A stretch of 64,000 nt of DNA from Streptomyces sp. VRA16 Mangrove soil (GCF_017377775.1 NZ_JAFVLN010000001.1:1271183-1335182), one strand, 5' to 3'. Positions 1-8,912 are shown, counted from the stretch's first letter. Translations and numbers: made by a program. Notes: generated by a model from the sequence alone, not told the origin.

Positions 1-2
1 GC

Positions 3-254
3 GACGACCAGGCGTACCGGGGCATGGGCATCTCCTCCATGAACGGGATCACCGACGACAACGAGACCGTCACCCCTGCCGACTTCGAGACGATCCTCGG
101 CTACGCGCAGCAGCACCACCTCGCGCGCCTGACGTTCTGGTCGGCCAACCGCGACAGGCCCTGCCCCGGCGCCTACCCCAACGACGACACCTGCTCGGGA
201 GTGTCCCAGAGCGCCTGGCAGTTCACCGGCATCCTCGCCAAGTACACCGGCTGA
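3..254 (+). CDS. Glycoside hydrolase family 18 chitinase, C-terminal end (partial)
   Basis: The reading frame is open from the left edge to a TGA at 252-254, so only about 83 C-terminal residues are present. The tail contains FWSANRD followed by CPG and a late Cys, a pattern typical of the last beta-alpha units of secreted bacterial GH18 chitinase domains; the two cysteines probably form a disulfide. GH18 enzymes hydrolyse chitin with retention through a substrate-assisted mechanism, but the catalytic DxxDxDxE motif would lie outside the window and cannot be checked. A secreted lectin-type protein follows 26 bp downstream on the same strand, so co-transcription is likely. Confidence 0.75.
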   Translation, partial: DDQAYRGMGISSMNGITDDNETVTPADFETILGYAQQHHLARLTFWSANRDRPCPGAYPNDDTCSGVSQSAWQFTGILAKYTG

Positions 255-280
255 CGGCCCACCCCCCACAGGAGACCTCC

Positions 281-2506
281 GTGTTCAGATCCGTGACCGG
301 ATCCGTGCTCAGACGCCGGATACCGAGAGTCCTCACCGCGGTCGCACTCGTGGCGACCACCGCGACGGGCATCGACGTCGCCGTACGGACACCGGCGAGC
401 GCGCAGCCCACCATGGCCGCCGCCCTCCCCGCCGGCTACACCACCGTGATCAACAAGGGCAGCGGCAAGTGTGTCGACGCCCGCTCGGCGGCGAGCGCCG
501 ACGGCACCGCCGTCCAGCAGTACAGCTGCAACGGCAGCAATGCCCAGAACTGGCAGCTGGTCGCCACCAGCGGCGGCTACTACCGCGTGAACAGTGCCCT
601 GGACAGCAGTAAGGCGTGGGACGTCACCGACGTGTCGACCGCCGATTCCGCCGCCGTTCAGCTGTGGTCGTACTCCAGCGGCGCCAACCAGCAGTGGCTT
701 CCCGTCGCCGAGGCCGACGGCTCGTACCACTTCGTGAACCGCAACAGCGGCAAGTGCCTCGACGTCCCCGGCGCCTCCACCGCCGACAGTGTGCAACTCG
801 CGCAGTACACGTGCAACGGCACGGCCGCGCAGTCCTTCACCCTCGGGGGAGGGGCGACGAACCCGCCCGGCACTCCGGACTTCGGCCCCAACGTCACGGT
901 CTTCGACCCATCGATGTCGGCCTCCAGCATCCAGTCCAAGCTGAACTCGGTCTTCGCCCAGCAGGAGACCAACCAGTTCGGCGCGGCCCGCCAGGCCCTG
1001 CTGTTCAAGCCGGGTACGTACAGCGCCGACGCCAACGTCGGCTTCTACACGCAGGTCGCGGGCCTCGGCCTCTCCCCGGACGACGTGACCGTCAACGGCT
1101 CCGTGCACGCGGAGGCCGACTGGTTCCAGGGCAACGCGACGCAGAACTTCTGGCGCTCGGCCGAGAACCTGTCGGTCAACCCGACCGGCGGCACCGACCG
1201 CTGGGCCGTCTCGCAGGCCGCCCCGTACCGGCGCATGCACGTCCGCGGCAACCTCGCCCTGGACGACGGCGGTTGGTCCAGCGGCGGCTTCATCTCCGAC
1301 AGCAAGATCGACGGACAGATCCGCTCCGGCTCCCAGCAGCAGTTCCTGACCCGCAACTCCCAGATGGGCAGTTGGTCGGGCTCCAACTGGAACATGGTCT
1401 TCGTCGGCGACCAGGGCGCGCCCGCCCAGTCCTTCCCGACGTACACCACCGTCGCGAGCACCCCGACGATCCGTGAGAAGCCCTTCCTGTACGTGGACGG
1501 GGCGGGCGCCTACAAGGTGTTCGTGCCCGCCCTGCGGACCAACGCCACCGGCACGACCTGGAGCGGGAAGACTCCGGCGGGCACCTCGCTCCCGCTCGAC
1601 CAGTTCTTCATCGTCAAGCCCGGCGCCACCGCCGCCGACATGAACGCGGCCCTCGCCGCCGGTAAGAACCTCCTGGTCACCCCCGGCGTCTACCACCTCG
1701 ACCAGACGCTGAACATCACCCGCCCCGACACGGTCGTCCTCGGCATGGGCCTTGCCACCCTCGTACCGGACGGCGGCATCACCGCGATCAGCACCGCGGA
1801 CGTCGACGGCGTCCAGCTGGCCGGCCTCCTCATCGACGCGGGCACCACCAGCTCCCAGACCCTGGTGCGGATCGGCCCGAACGGCGCCTCGGGCAACCAC
1901 GCGGCCGACCCGATCCAGCTCTCGGACTTCTTCGTCCGCGTCGGCGGCGCCACTGTCGGCAAGGCGACCAACTCCCTGGTCGTGAACAGCGCGAACACGA
2001 TCATCGACCACACCTGGATCTGGCGGGCCGACCACGGCAACGGCGGCACCGTCGGCTGGACCACCAACACCGCCGACACCGGCCTCGTGGTCAACGGCGC
2101 CGACGTCACCGCGTACGGCCTGTTCGTCGAGCACTTCCAGAAGACCCAGGTCCTCTGGAACGGCAACGGCGGCCGCACCTACTTCTTCCAGAACGAGATG
2201 CCCTACGACCCGCCGAACCAGGCCGCGTGGATGAACGGCAGCGGCAAGGGCTACCCCGCCTACAAGGTCGCCGACTCCGTCACCAGCCATGAGGCGTGGG
2301 GACTCGGCAGCTACTGCTACTTCAGCACCAACTCCAGCGTGGTGGCCGACCGCGCCTTCGAGGTGCCGAACACCTCCGGGGTCAGGTTCCACGACATGGT
2401 CACCGTTTCGCTCGGCGGCACCGGCACGATCAGCCACGTCATCAACAACACGGGAGGCCCGTCCAACGCCACCTCCAACGTCGCCTACCTCACCACCTAC
2501 CCGTAG
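281..2506 (+). CDS. Secreted RICIN-lectin plus parallel beta-helix protein
   Basis: A 741-residue protein starting at GTG with a GGAGA ribosome site 5-10 bp upstream. Residues 1-42 are a signal peptide with an arginine-rich n-region ending near AQPTMAA. Residues about 50-192 form a ricin-type beta-trefoil with KCVDAR, QNWQL, NQQWLP and AQSFTL repeats, a carbohydrate-binding module. The rest, about 205-741, has repeated Asn/Gly-rich turns and VINGS/LLIDAG-like rungs expected of a right-handed parallel beta-helix of the GH55/pectate-lyase type. Homologues are often labelled coagulation factor 5/8 or adenylyl cyclase proteins, which says little. I infer an extracellular glycan-active or glycan-binding protein; the exact enzyme class is not decided by what I can see. 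Confidence 0.85.
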   Translation: MFRSVTGSVLRRRIPRVLTAVALVATTATGIDVAVRTPASAQPTMAAALPAGYTTVINKGSGKCVDARSAASADGTAVQQYSCNGSNAQNWQLVATSGGYYRVNSALDSSKAWDVTDVSTADSAAVQLWSYSSGANQQWLPVAEADGSYHFVNRNSGKCLDVPGASTADSVQLAQYTCNGTAAQSFTLGGGATNPPGTPDFGPNVTVFDPSMSASSIQSKLNSVFAQQETNQFGAARQALLFKPGTYSADANVGFYTQVAGLGLSPDDVTVNGSVHAEADWFQGNATQNFWRSAENLSVNPTGGTDRWAVSQAAPYRRMHVRGNLALDDGGWSSGGFISDSKIDGQIRSGSQQQFLTRNSQMGSWSGSNWNMVFVGDQGAPAQSFPTYTTVASTPTIREKPFLYVDGAGAYKVFVPALRTNATGTTWSGKTPAGTSLPLDQFFIVKPGATAADMNAALAAGKNLLVTPGVYHLDQTLNITRPDTVVLGMGLATLVPDGGITAISTADVDGVQLAGLLIDAGTTSSQTLVRIGPNGASGNHAADPIQLSDFFVRVGGATVGKATNSLVVNSANTIIDHTWIWRADHGNGGTVGWTTNTADTGLVVNGADVTAYGLFVEHFQKTQVLWNGNGGRTYFFQNEMPYDPPNQAAWMNGSGKGYPAYKVADSVTSHEAWGLGSYCYFSTNSSVVADRAFEVPNTSGVRFHDMVTVSLGGTGTISHVINNTGGPSNATSNVAYLTTYP

Positions 2507-2534
2507 ACGACCGGACCGGAAGGACGGACACCCG

Positions 2535-3821
2535 ATGTATCGACACCTAAGACGCACCCTCCTGGTGCTCGCGACCCTGCTCGCTCTGGCCGCGCCATCG
2601 GCCGCCGAGGCCCACACGAGCGACACAGCGGCAGCGGCGGCCCCCTTCAAGGTGCTCGGCCTCTACAGCGGCACCTGGGACGCGGCCCACATCGACTTCG
2701 AGAAGGAGGCCAACGACTGGCTGCCCGAACAGGCGGCAGCGAACGGCTTCACGTACACCGCGAGCAACGACTGGAACCTGCTCGCCAACGGCGGTGTCAA
2801 CGCCTATCAGGTCGTCCTGTTCCTCGACGACCTCCCGCAGACCGCCGCCCAGCGCACCGGATTCGAGCAGTACATGCGTGGCGGCGGCGCCTGGATGGGT
2901 TTCCACGTCTCCGCCTTCACGACGGACGCGGCGAGCTGGTCCTGGTACCACAACACGTTCCTGGGCAGCGGCAACTTCAAGTCCAACACCTGGGGCCCGA
3001 CGTCCGCGACCCTCAAGGTCGAGGACCGTACGCACCCCTCCACGATGAACCTGCCCGCGACGTTCACGTCGTCGGTGAGCGAGTGGTACAGCTGGTCCGA
3101 CGACCTGCGGCAGAACCCGGACATCAAGATCCTCGCCTCCGTCGACCCCAGCAGCTTCCCGCTGGGCACCGACCCCGACCAGTCCTGGTACAGCGGCTAT
3201 TACCCGATCCTGTGGACCAACACGAAGTACAAGATGCTGTACGCGAACTTCGGCCACAACGCGATGAACTACGACACGAACACCCGTACGTCGTCGACGT
3301 TCGCCAGCGCGACACAGAACCGCTTCCTGCTGGACGGCCTGAAGTGGCTCGGCGGCGCCGACAGCACCACGCCGCCACCGGACGACACCCTCTCCGAGAC
3401 GTCCTGGTACTCCCTGAAGAACGTCGGCAACGGCACCTGCGTCGACGCCCGCGCGGCCGCCACCGCCAACGGCACCGCGATCCAGCAGTACACCTGCAAC
3501 GGCACCCAGGCCCAGCAGTTCCGCCTCGCCACGACCGACAGCGGCTACCGGAGCATCGGGGTACGCCTCAACTCCCAACAGGTCATCGACGTGACCGACG
3601 TATCGGCCGCCGACAACGCACCGCTCCAACTCTGGGCCTACGGAGGAGGCCAAAACCAACAGTGGCTCCCGGTGAAGGAAGCCACCGGCCGCTACCACTT
3701 CACCGCCCGCCACAGCGGCCGATGCCTCACGGCGGCGACCTCTGCGGCGAACAGCGTCCAGCTCACCCAACGCACCTGTGACGGGACGGCAGCACAGAGC
3801 TTCACGACGACTGCCGCCTGA
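2535..3821 (+). CDS. Secreted ThuA-like domain plus RICIN lectin protein
   Basis: The start is ATG 2535, preceded by GGAAGGA; the longer open frame from 2289 would run through the previous gene. Residues 1-28 are a signal peptide (LLVLATLLALAAPSAAEA). Residues about 38-275 match the ThuA/trehalose-utilization fold, a class I glutamine-amidotransferase-like flavodoxin domain (VLGLYSGTWDAAHIDFE, VVLFLDDLPQT, GGGAWMGFHVSAF, YANFGHNAMNYD). Residues about 295-428 are a ricin-type beta-trefoil with three QxW-like repeats. ThuA domains occur in sugar catabolism, but the reaction of secreted members is unsettled. It lies 28 bp after another RICIN protein, suggesting one secreted polysaccharide-utilization transcript. 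Confidence 0.85.
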   Translation: MYRHLRRTLLVLATLLALAAPSAAEAHTSDTAAAAAPFKVLGLYSGTWDAAHIDFEKEANDWLPEQAAANGFTYTASNDWNLLANGGVNAYQVVLFLDDLPQTAAQRTGFEQYMRGGGAWMGFHVSAFTTDAASWSWYHNTFLGSGNFKSNTWGPTSATLKVEDRTHPSTMNLPATFTSSVSEWYSWSDDLRQNPDIKILASVDPSSFPLGTDPDQSWYSGYYPILWTNTKYKMLYANFGHNAMNYDTNTRTSSTFASATQNRFLLDGLKWLGGADSTTPPPDDTLSETSWYSLKNVGNGTCVDARAAATANGTAIQQYTCNGTQAQQFRLATTDSGYRSIGVRLNSQQVIDVTDVSAADNAPLQLWAYGGGQNQQWLPVKEATGRYHFTARHSGRCLTAATSAANSVQLTQRTCDGTAAQSFTTTAA

Positions 3822-3849
3822 GCGGCGAAGGAGAAGAGACCAGCGTCTT

Positions 3850-3885
3850 GTGCGGGGTGCCCTGTGCGATCAGGGCGCCCCGCAC
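3850..3885 (+). terminator. Strong hairpin terminator after the ThuA-RICIN gene
   Basis: A 14-bp stem (GTGCGGGGTGCCCT against AGGGCGCCCCGCAC, one G-U pair) with an 8-nt loop lies 28 bp after the stop codon at 3821. It has no U tract, as is usual for Streptomyces hairpin terminators. Confidence 0.75.
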
Positions 3886-4123
3886 ATGACGACGACACGG
3901 TCAAGGCCGACCTGCGCCTGGTGTACCTGCCGACTCCGTCGGCCCCGCAGCCGACGTCGGCGTACGACGTGCCGAGTTTGAGGCTGTGGATCCCATTGGA
4001 CGGACGGGATGCCGTGCCTGGAGATGTGACCGATCATGGAAGGGCCGCCCGGAGAGGAGTCGCTCCGGGCGGAACCGAGCCGTCACCGCACCTCGCGGGT
4101 GCGCGGGACAGAAGGAGCCAGGC

Positions 4124-4813
4124 ATGCCGGAGGCCGCAGGATCCGACCGCGTCACGTCGGTGCAGCACAGCGACTTCGGGCGCCGTGTGGCCACGCGCCG
4201 CCAGGAACTGGGTCTCGACCGACAGGACCTCGCCGAGCGAACCGGAGCCTCGGCCGCGTACATCGCCTACGTCGAGGAGCAGGCGGCGCGCCCGGCGACG
4301 GGCTTCGTCATGCGTCTGGCGGACGCACTGGGGACCACGGCCCAGGAACTGCGCGGCGGAACCTTCGACCGGCCGCCCGGCATGGCCGATGGGGCCCGGG
4401 AGCCCGAGTTCCTGACCCTGACCGAGCAGGAGTGCCGCGACCTGCTGTCGACGCACGGCGTGGGCCGGATCGCCGCGCAGCTCCCGCGGGGCCCGGTGCT
4501 TGTGCCGGTGAACTACTCGGTCACCCAGGAGGGCTGCGTCGCGTTCCGCACGCAACCCGGTTCGAGCATCGAGGGCATGGCCGGCAAGGAAGCGGCGTTC
4601 GAGGTGGACCGGGTCGACGACGCGATGAGCGAGGGATGGAGCGTGCTCCTGGTCGGTACGGTCAGGCCGGTCACGGACGCGGACGACGCCCGCGCACTCG
4701 CCGACCTGGCCTTCACCGAGCCCTGGGCCGGTGGCGACCGGAACCGCTGGCTCGTCCTGACGCCCCGACAGATCAGCGGGCGCCGGATCCGGCGCCGGCC
4801 GGGACAGGGCTGA
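4124..4813 (+). CDS. XRE helix-turn-helix plus pyridoxamine-5'-phosphate-oxidase-like protein
   Basis: A 229-residue fusion. ATG 4124 is chosen because GAAGGAG sits 7 bp upstream; longer in-frame extensions have no ribosome site. Residues about 14-70 form an XRE-type helix-turn-helix (FGRRVATRRQELGL, DLAERTGASAAYIAYVE). Residues about 90-215 are a split-barrel FMN-binding fold of the PNPOx type (CRDLLSTHGVGRIAA, PVLVPVNYSV, VAFRTQPGS, FEVDRVDDAMSEGWSVLLVGTVR). Such fusions are common in Streptomyces and are thought to be flavin- or F420-linked regulators or oxidoreductases; the ligand is not evident here. It converges on a GNAT gene with a shared terminator between them. Confidence 0.85.
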   Translation: MPEAAGSDRVTSVQHSDFGRRVATRRQELGLDRQDLAERTGASAAYIAYVEEQAARPATGFVMRLADALGTTAQELRGGTFDRPPGMADGAREPEFLTLTEQECRDLLSTHGVGRIAAQLPRGPVLVPVNYSVTQEGCVAFRTQPGSSIEGMAGKEAAFEVDRVDDAMSEGWSVLLVGTVRPVTDADDARALADLAFTEPWAGGDRNRWLVLTPRQISGRRIRRRPGQG

Positions 4814-4828
4814 CGCCGCCCGAGACGG

Positions 4829-4854
4829 CCGTCCCCCAGCGGACCGGGGGACGG
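4829..4854. terminator. Bidirectional terminator between convergent genes
   Basis: A perfect 9-bp stem (CCGTCCCCC against GGGGGACGG) with an 8-nt loop lies 15 bp after the stop at 4813 and 14 bp beyond the end of the convergent gene at 4869. Confidence 0.7.
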
Positions 4855-4868
4855 ATCCGTGGTGCCCG

Positions 4869-5468
4869 TCAACGGTCGACCGGCGGCGTGACCGGCGCGA
4901 CCGGAGTGACCGGCGTCGCTTCCGGGTGCCACTCGCGGCGGAGAAGGCCGAAGACCCAGGAGTCCGAGACATCGCCGTTGACGATGCAGTCCTCGCGGAG
5001 GGTGCCTTCGTGGACGAAGCCGAGCTTCTTCAGGACCCGGGCGGATGCTGCGTTGCGGGTGTCGGTCTCGGCCTGTACGCGGTTCAGGTCCAGGGTGTCG
5101 AACGCCCACCGCAGGACGGCGTGCGCGGTCTCCGTGGCGTACCCCTGGCCCCACGCGGAGGCATCGAAGACGTACCCCAGGGACGCGCTGCGAAAGTCCG
5201 GGTTCCAACTGGTCAGGCCGCACCAGCCGATGAACGCGCCGTCGCGGAGCCGGTCGACGGCCACCCGCGCCCCCGTTCCTTCGGCCTCGATCCTTTGGCA
5301 GGCCGCGAGGAAACTCCGGGCGCCCTCGGGCGCGGTCCAGGGCGGGGAGTCCCAGTAGCGCAGCACGTCGGCGCTGCTGTGCAGGGCGTAGAGCGGCGCC
5401 GCGTCGGTCTCGGTGAACGGCCGCAGCCGCAGGCGCGCGGTGTGCAGCTCAGGGGTGGGCAGAGGCAT
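4869..5468 (-). CDS. GNAT family N-acetyltransferase (RimJ/RimL-like)
   Basis: A 199-residue protein with the Acetyltransf_3 pattern: LHTARLRLRPFTETDAAPLY at the N-terminus, GWCGLTSWNPDFRSASLGYV in the middle, the acetyl-CoA loop in WGQGYATETAHAVLRWAF and the NAASARVLKKLGFVHEG helix at the end. Family members acetylate ribosomal protein N-termini or small molecules using acetyl-CoA; the substrate here is unknown. Three in-frame ATGs are available. The one at 5468 is preferred because AGG lies about 9 nt upstream and because homologues begin close to the LHTARL strand. It is a single gene converging on the HTH/PNPOx gene. Confidence 0.85.
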   Translation of the reverse strand: MPLPTPELHTARLRLRPFTETDAAPLYALHSSADVLRYWDSPPWTAPEGARSFLAACQRIEAEGTGARVAVDRLRDGAFIGWCGLTSWNPDFRSASLGYVFDASAWGQGYATETAHAVLRWAFDTLDLNRVQAETDTRNAASARVLKKLGFVHEGTLREDCIVNGDVSDSWVFGLLRREWHPEATPVTPVAPVTPPVDR

Positions 5469-5592
5469 AGGGATCATCCTGCCGCGGCACGCGCGCTCCC
5501 GGCCATGTGTTTCTGCCGGGGGCTGGGGTGCGCACATCGCGTACGTCCGCGGTGCGACTCGGCTCAACGGGAGCCCGTGTCACGATGACGAC

Positions 5593-5979
5593 GTGAACAC
5601 TCCTGGCCCATCGCCACGTCGTCGCATGCTCCTCGATTCGGTTGTCGTGGTCGCGGCAGCCGCGCCGGCTCAGTCGGCTTGGCTGGAGAAGCACGACGTA
5701 CCGCCGGACGAAATCGCCTTGGCCTTCGATGACGCCTTCCGGCTCGCCGGGCGATTGGTCGAGGAGGGGCAGCTCGGTCTGGAGGCGCTGCCTCATCTGC
5801 GGATGATCGACGAGGTTTTCAGCGAGATGAGCCAGGCCGCGGGGACGGATCCGTGGACAAGGGAGGCACTGTCCGCCGACGCGCGATGGGAACGGGCCCG
5901 GCAGTCGGCGCGAGGAGTCCTCGCGGTGGCAGGTGAAAGGGACGACGCGCCGTTGCCGGACATCTGCATCATCCGATGA
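5593..5979 (+). CDS. Hypothetical protein, about 128 residues
   Basis: No family recognised. The probable start is GTG 5593 (or ATG 5626). The protein has a hydrophobic Val/Ala stretch near its N-terminus (LLDSVVVVAAAAPAQSAW), too short and polar-flanked for a convincing membrane span, and then a largely helical, acidic body (DEIALAFDDAFRLAGRLVEEG, IDEVFSEMSQA). It ends with LPDICIIR. Codon third positions are GC-rich, supporting real coding. It stands alone, divergent from the GNAT gene, with about 125 bp between them. Confidence 0.6.
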   Translation: MNTPGPSPRRRMLLDSVVVVAAAAPAQSAWLEKHDVPPDEIALAFDDAFRLAGRLVEEGQLGLEALPHLRMIDEVFSEMSQAAGTDPWTREALSADARWERARQSARGVLAVAGERDDAPLPDICIIR

Positions 5980-6085
5980 CGCCGGAACCAGGTGCAGATC
6001 TCCGACTACGATCCCTCGTCCTCGTCCTCGTCGTCGTACGTGCACGGATGCGGTGGCGCTCACTCTGGGCGTCTTGGAAGCGACC

Positions 6086-6601
6086 TCAGTCGACGCGGCG
6101 CACCACGTAGGCAGTGCCTACGGTTTCGGGCGTGGCGGAGTCCGCCCGGACCGCGAGGCGGGGTGCTGCCGTGGTGAAGCGGAATCTCGTCGTCACCGAT
6201 TGCGCGCAGTCGACCCGCCTGACGGCCTCGGCCGTGCCGGATTCTGCGGTGAACGTGACCGTACCCTTTCCCGCGCAGGCCACCTCCACGTGGAGCGAGG
6301 TGCCGGCCTTGATGGTCTCGTCCAGGTTCTGCCCGGGGATCGCGAGTGTCCCGGACGCGACGAAGCCGTCGTCCGTGCCTGAACGGCCCGTGCCGGTGAG
6401 CAGGCTGCGGGCCTCGTCGTCGAGCCGCTCATGGTCGGGCCGGGACACTGTGCGGGCGGGGGAGGGGGCCGCGGCGCCGGCCTCCTCCTTGGACGAGGCC
6501 GCCCGCGGCGTCTCGACAGAGCCGGAGCAGGCCGTTGCCGCGGTTGTCAGGAGGGCGACGGTGGCCAGAGCCGTGGTCGTACGGCGAGTGAGGCGGTGCA
6601 A
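6086..6601 (-). CDS. Secreted lipoprotein of unknown function
   Basis: A 171-residue protein. TTG 6601 is chosen because GGGGGA lies just upstream and the product then begins LHRLTRRTT, a compact n-region; the longer frame from 6658 adds an unusual extension. The hydrophobic segment ends in the lipobox TAATAC with Cys25, so the protein is probably diacylated and anchored on the outer membrane face. The mature part is a Ser/Ala/Glu-rich linker followed by about 80 residues of beta-rich sequence (LHVEVACAGKGTVTFTAES, CAQSVTTRFRFTT) with two Cys that could pair. No catalytic motif is visible. Confidence 0.75.
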   Translation of the reverse strand: MHRLTRRTTTALATVALLTTAATACSGSVETPRAASSKEEAGAAAPSPARTVSRPDHERLDDEARSLLTGTGRSGTDDGFVASGTLAIPGQNLDETIKAGTSLHVEVACAGKGTVTFTAESGTAEAVRRVDCAQSVTTRFRFTTAAPRLAVRADSATPETVGTAYVVRRVD

Positions 6602-6997
6602 GGGATCCCCCGAGGAATGCGAGCCGGACCGGGCAGGCGCCCGGAACGCCTTGATCATCCCCTGTGGATCCTCGGACCGGAAGCGACTGCCCGGCGATGC
6701 CCCGTCGTGGCGGGCTCGGCGCCGTCCACGAGGAGGTGGATACGGTCGCTACCGTGGCATCACGGATCCCGAGCCGGGCGGAGGCGGCGAGGAAGGACGC
6801 CCCTCCCGTCGTCGAACGTCCACGAGCGGTGGTCGGAGCCGGAGACAGGGCTTCCGCCGTGCCTGTCCCGTCGACGCTCCTGACTGCGATACCTGTTCAG
6901 CGCAGCCGCGAGGTCGCAGTCCATGAACTCCTGGCGTTGTCGGACACCCCGAGCACGGGGTACTGACCCGCCCGCGACGACGAAGAGAGACTGACAC
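6602..6997. other. Intergenic stretch without a supported gene
   Basis: No convincing gene is seen. A 55-codon minus-strand frame (6760-6924) has an AGGAG ribosome site but resembles nothing I know, and a plus-strand frame (6664-6966) overlaps it; neither is called. Confidence 0.4.
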
Positions 6998-8188
6998 ATG
7001 CTGATCACCGCAGACCGCGTCCTGGCCGGCCCCGAGCGTCATCTCATCCATGACGGCGCCGTCCTCATCCGCGACGGAGTGATCGCCTGTGTCGGACCGC
7101 GTGAGGAGGTACAGCGCCGTTCCCTGCCGGGCGAGCCCCGCCTGGCCCATCCGGGCGCGACCTTGCTGCCCGGTCTCATCGACGCGCACGTCCACCTGTG
7201 CTTCGACGCCGGCACCGACCCGGTCGCCACGCTCCGGGGGCAGGAGGACGGCACACTGCTAGCCGATATGCAACGGCACGCCGAGCAGTTGCTGGCCGCG
7301 GGCGTCACGACCGCCCGAGACCTGGGCGACCGCAACCACCTCGCGATTCGCCTCTCCCGGCAGATCACGGAAGGAGCCGTGGCCGGTCCGCGTATCGTCT
7401 CCGCCGGCATCCCGGTCACCCCGCCCGGCGGTCACTGCTGGTTCCTCGGGGGCGAGGTCTCCGGATCGGACGCGATCCGTGCCCTGGTGCAGCGCAACAG
7501 CGCCGCAGGTGCCCAGGTCATCAAAGTCATGGAGACGGGCGGCGGCCTGACCAAGGGCGGCGCCCAGAGCTGGGAGACGCAGTTCGCCCCGGCCGATCTG
7601 GCGGCCCTGGTCGACGAGGCCCACCAGGCCGGGCTCCCGGTCGCCGCACACGCGCACGGAACCGACGGCATCGTCGCCGCGGTCGAGGCGGGCGTCGACA
7701 CCATCGAGCACTGCTCGTGGATGACGGCCACCGGGTTCGAGGTACGGGAAGACGTTCTCGCCCGGATCGTCGAGAAAGGCATCCGGGTGTGCCCGACGGT
7801 CAGCCCCGACTGGCGGATGCTGCCCAAGGCGTTCGGCGCCGAACGAGCCGAGGCGATGTTCGGTGCGGTGCGACGGATGGCGGAGGCCGGGGTCCGGCTC
7901 ATCGCGGGCACGGACGCAGGTGTCCAACGAGCCGGCTTCGACGGCCTGCCCACGAGCCTCGGCTTCTACGAGCATCTCGGACTGCCCGCGGAGCGCATCA
8001 TCGCGATGGCCACCAGTGAGGCCGCCGACGCCCTCGGCCTCGGTGACGTGACGGGCCGGATCACCACGGGACACAGCGCTGACCTGCTTGTGGTGGACGG
8101 GGATCCGCTCGCCGATCTGGCCGCCCTGAAGTCGGTGAGGACGGTTGTCGCAGCGGGCAAGCACTATCAGCCCGGACGCACCGTGTAG
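6998..8188 (+). CDS. Amidohydrolase family protein (imidazolonepropionase/prolidase-like)
   Basis: A 396-residue metal-dependent hydrolase with the complete amidohydrolase signature: GLIDAHVHL (two metal-binding His, near residue 63), a Lys in VIKVMETGG that would be carboxylated to bridge two metals, AAHAHG and TIEHCSW with two further metal His, and the catalytic Asp in IAGTDAG. The N- and C-terminal strands (MLITADRVLAG and GHSADLLVVDGDPLADL) make the usual small beta-sandwich. No signal peptide, so cytoplasmic. The nearest characterised relatives are imidazolonepropionase-like and Xaa-Pro dipeptidase-like enzymes; the substrate cannot be read from sequence. Confidence 0.88.
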   Translation: MLITADRVLAGPERHLIHDGAVLIRDGVIACVGPREEVQRRSLPGEPRLAHPGATLLPGLIDAHVHLCFDAGTDPVATLRGQEDGTLLADMQRHAEQLLAAGVTTARDLGDRNHLAIRLSRQITEGAVAGPRIVSAGIPVTPPGGHCWFLGGEVSGSDAIRALVQRNSAAGAQVIKVMETGGGLTKGGAQSWETQFAPADLAALVDEAHQAGLPVAAHAHGTDGIVAAVEAGVDTIEHCSWMTATGFEVREDVLARIVEKGIRVCPTVSPDWRMLPKAFGAERAEAMFGAVRRMAEAGVRLIAGTDAGVQRAGFDGLPTSLGFYEHLGLPAERIIAMATSEAADALGLGDVTGRITTGHSADLLVVDGDPLADLAALKSVRTVVAAGKHYQPGRTV

Positions 8189-8328
8189 CGGCCGTCCAAC
8201 GTCGCCGCCATGGGCGGCAGCACCTTCCGGCCGCACCGCCCGCCCCTGCTCCCGGGTGGACAGCTCGGCCTCGGTGTTGCTCTCGCCGACGTTTCCCGTG
8301 GTTGAGCGCATACGGCGAGGTGGTACGT

Positions 8329-8367
8329 AAACTCTAGTTCCCCTGCGGCGAGTTGGAAACTATAGTT
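8329..8367. promoter_or_regulatory. Two palindromic boxes before the 8373 gene
   Basis: AACTATAGTT at 8358-8367 is a perfect 10-bp palindrome ending 5 bp before the ATG at 8373. AACTCTAGTT at 8329-8338 is the same sequence with one change. Their centres are 29 bp apart, close to three helical turns. The downstream box contains TATAGT at the position expected for a -10 element of a leaderless transcript. Confidence 0.5.
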
Positions 8368-8372
8368 GTCGC

Positions 8373-8912
8373 ATGACGATCTCTGAGATCACCCCGCAAG
8401 AGCAGGCGGAACTCGACGAGGCGCTGTACGACGCCTTGAATCCGGTGGCCTCGGCGATCCGCCTCCGACAAGCCGGGTTGCCCGCGGACCGCATGTGGGA
8501 TGCGGATCCCGTCGACGTGGCGCTGTCCGTCCTGGCCGCCTGGAAGGTGATGGACGCCGAGGTCAAACGGTTGACCGCGCACGCGGCAGCGACCGCTGGC
8601 TCCTACGGCGCCAGTTACGAGCAGTTGGGGGCTGTCTGGGGCATCACACGGCAGGGCGCCCGCAAGAAGTGGCCCGACGCCGTCCGTCGCGCAACGTCCG
8701 CGACGGCAGGCGTGAGCACGCTCGCGCTCTTCGGTGGGACCGCCGAACTGGTGCAGGCGCCTTCCGGCGAGTGGAGTTGGACAGGCGTGGGCGCTGATGG
8801 AGCATCCGCCGCGAACACCGATGGCGCGAGCCACCCAACCGCGGAAGAAGCCGCAGCCCATGCGGGCGCCTACCTCAAGGAACACGCCCTCGACACGGAC
8901 GACGGCTCCTAG
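8373..8912 (+). CDS. Small HTH-containing protein of unknown function
   Basis: A 179-residue acidic protein. The N-terminal half is helical and ends in a likely sigma-type or recombinase-type helix-turn-helix (YGASYEQLGAVWGITRQGARKKWP, residues about 81-104). The C-terminal half is a low-complexity region ending in a short helix (TAEEAAAHAGAYLKEHAL). There is no ribosome site; with a TATAGT box 7-12 bp upstream of the ATG, the mRNA may be leaderless. The product may bind the two palindromes in front of its own start, but that is inference. It stands alone. Confidence 0.7.
   Translation: MTISEITPQEQAELDEALYDALNPVASAIRLRQAGLPADRMWDADPVDVALSVLAAWKVMDAEVKRLTAHAAATAGSYGASYEQLGAVWGITRQGARKKWPDAVRRATSATAGVSTLALFGGTAELVQAPSGEWSWTGVGADGASAANTDGASHPTAEEAAAHAGAYLKEHALDTDDGS

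Noticed and set aside
173..2650. An 825-codon open frame on the minus strand
   Set aside because: It is antisense to the RICIN/beta-helix gene; its Val/Gly/Arg-rich composition is the expected mirror of a GC-rich gene.
6664..6966. A 100-codon plus-strand frame
   Set aside because: No ribosome site, no domain, and overlaps another equally weak frame.
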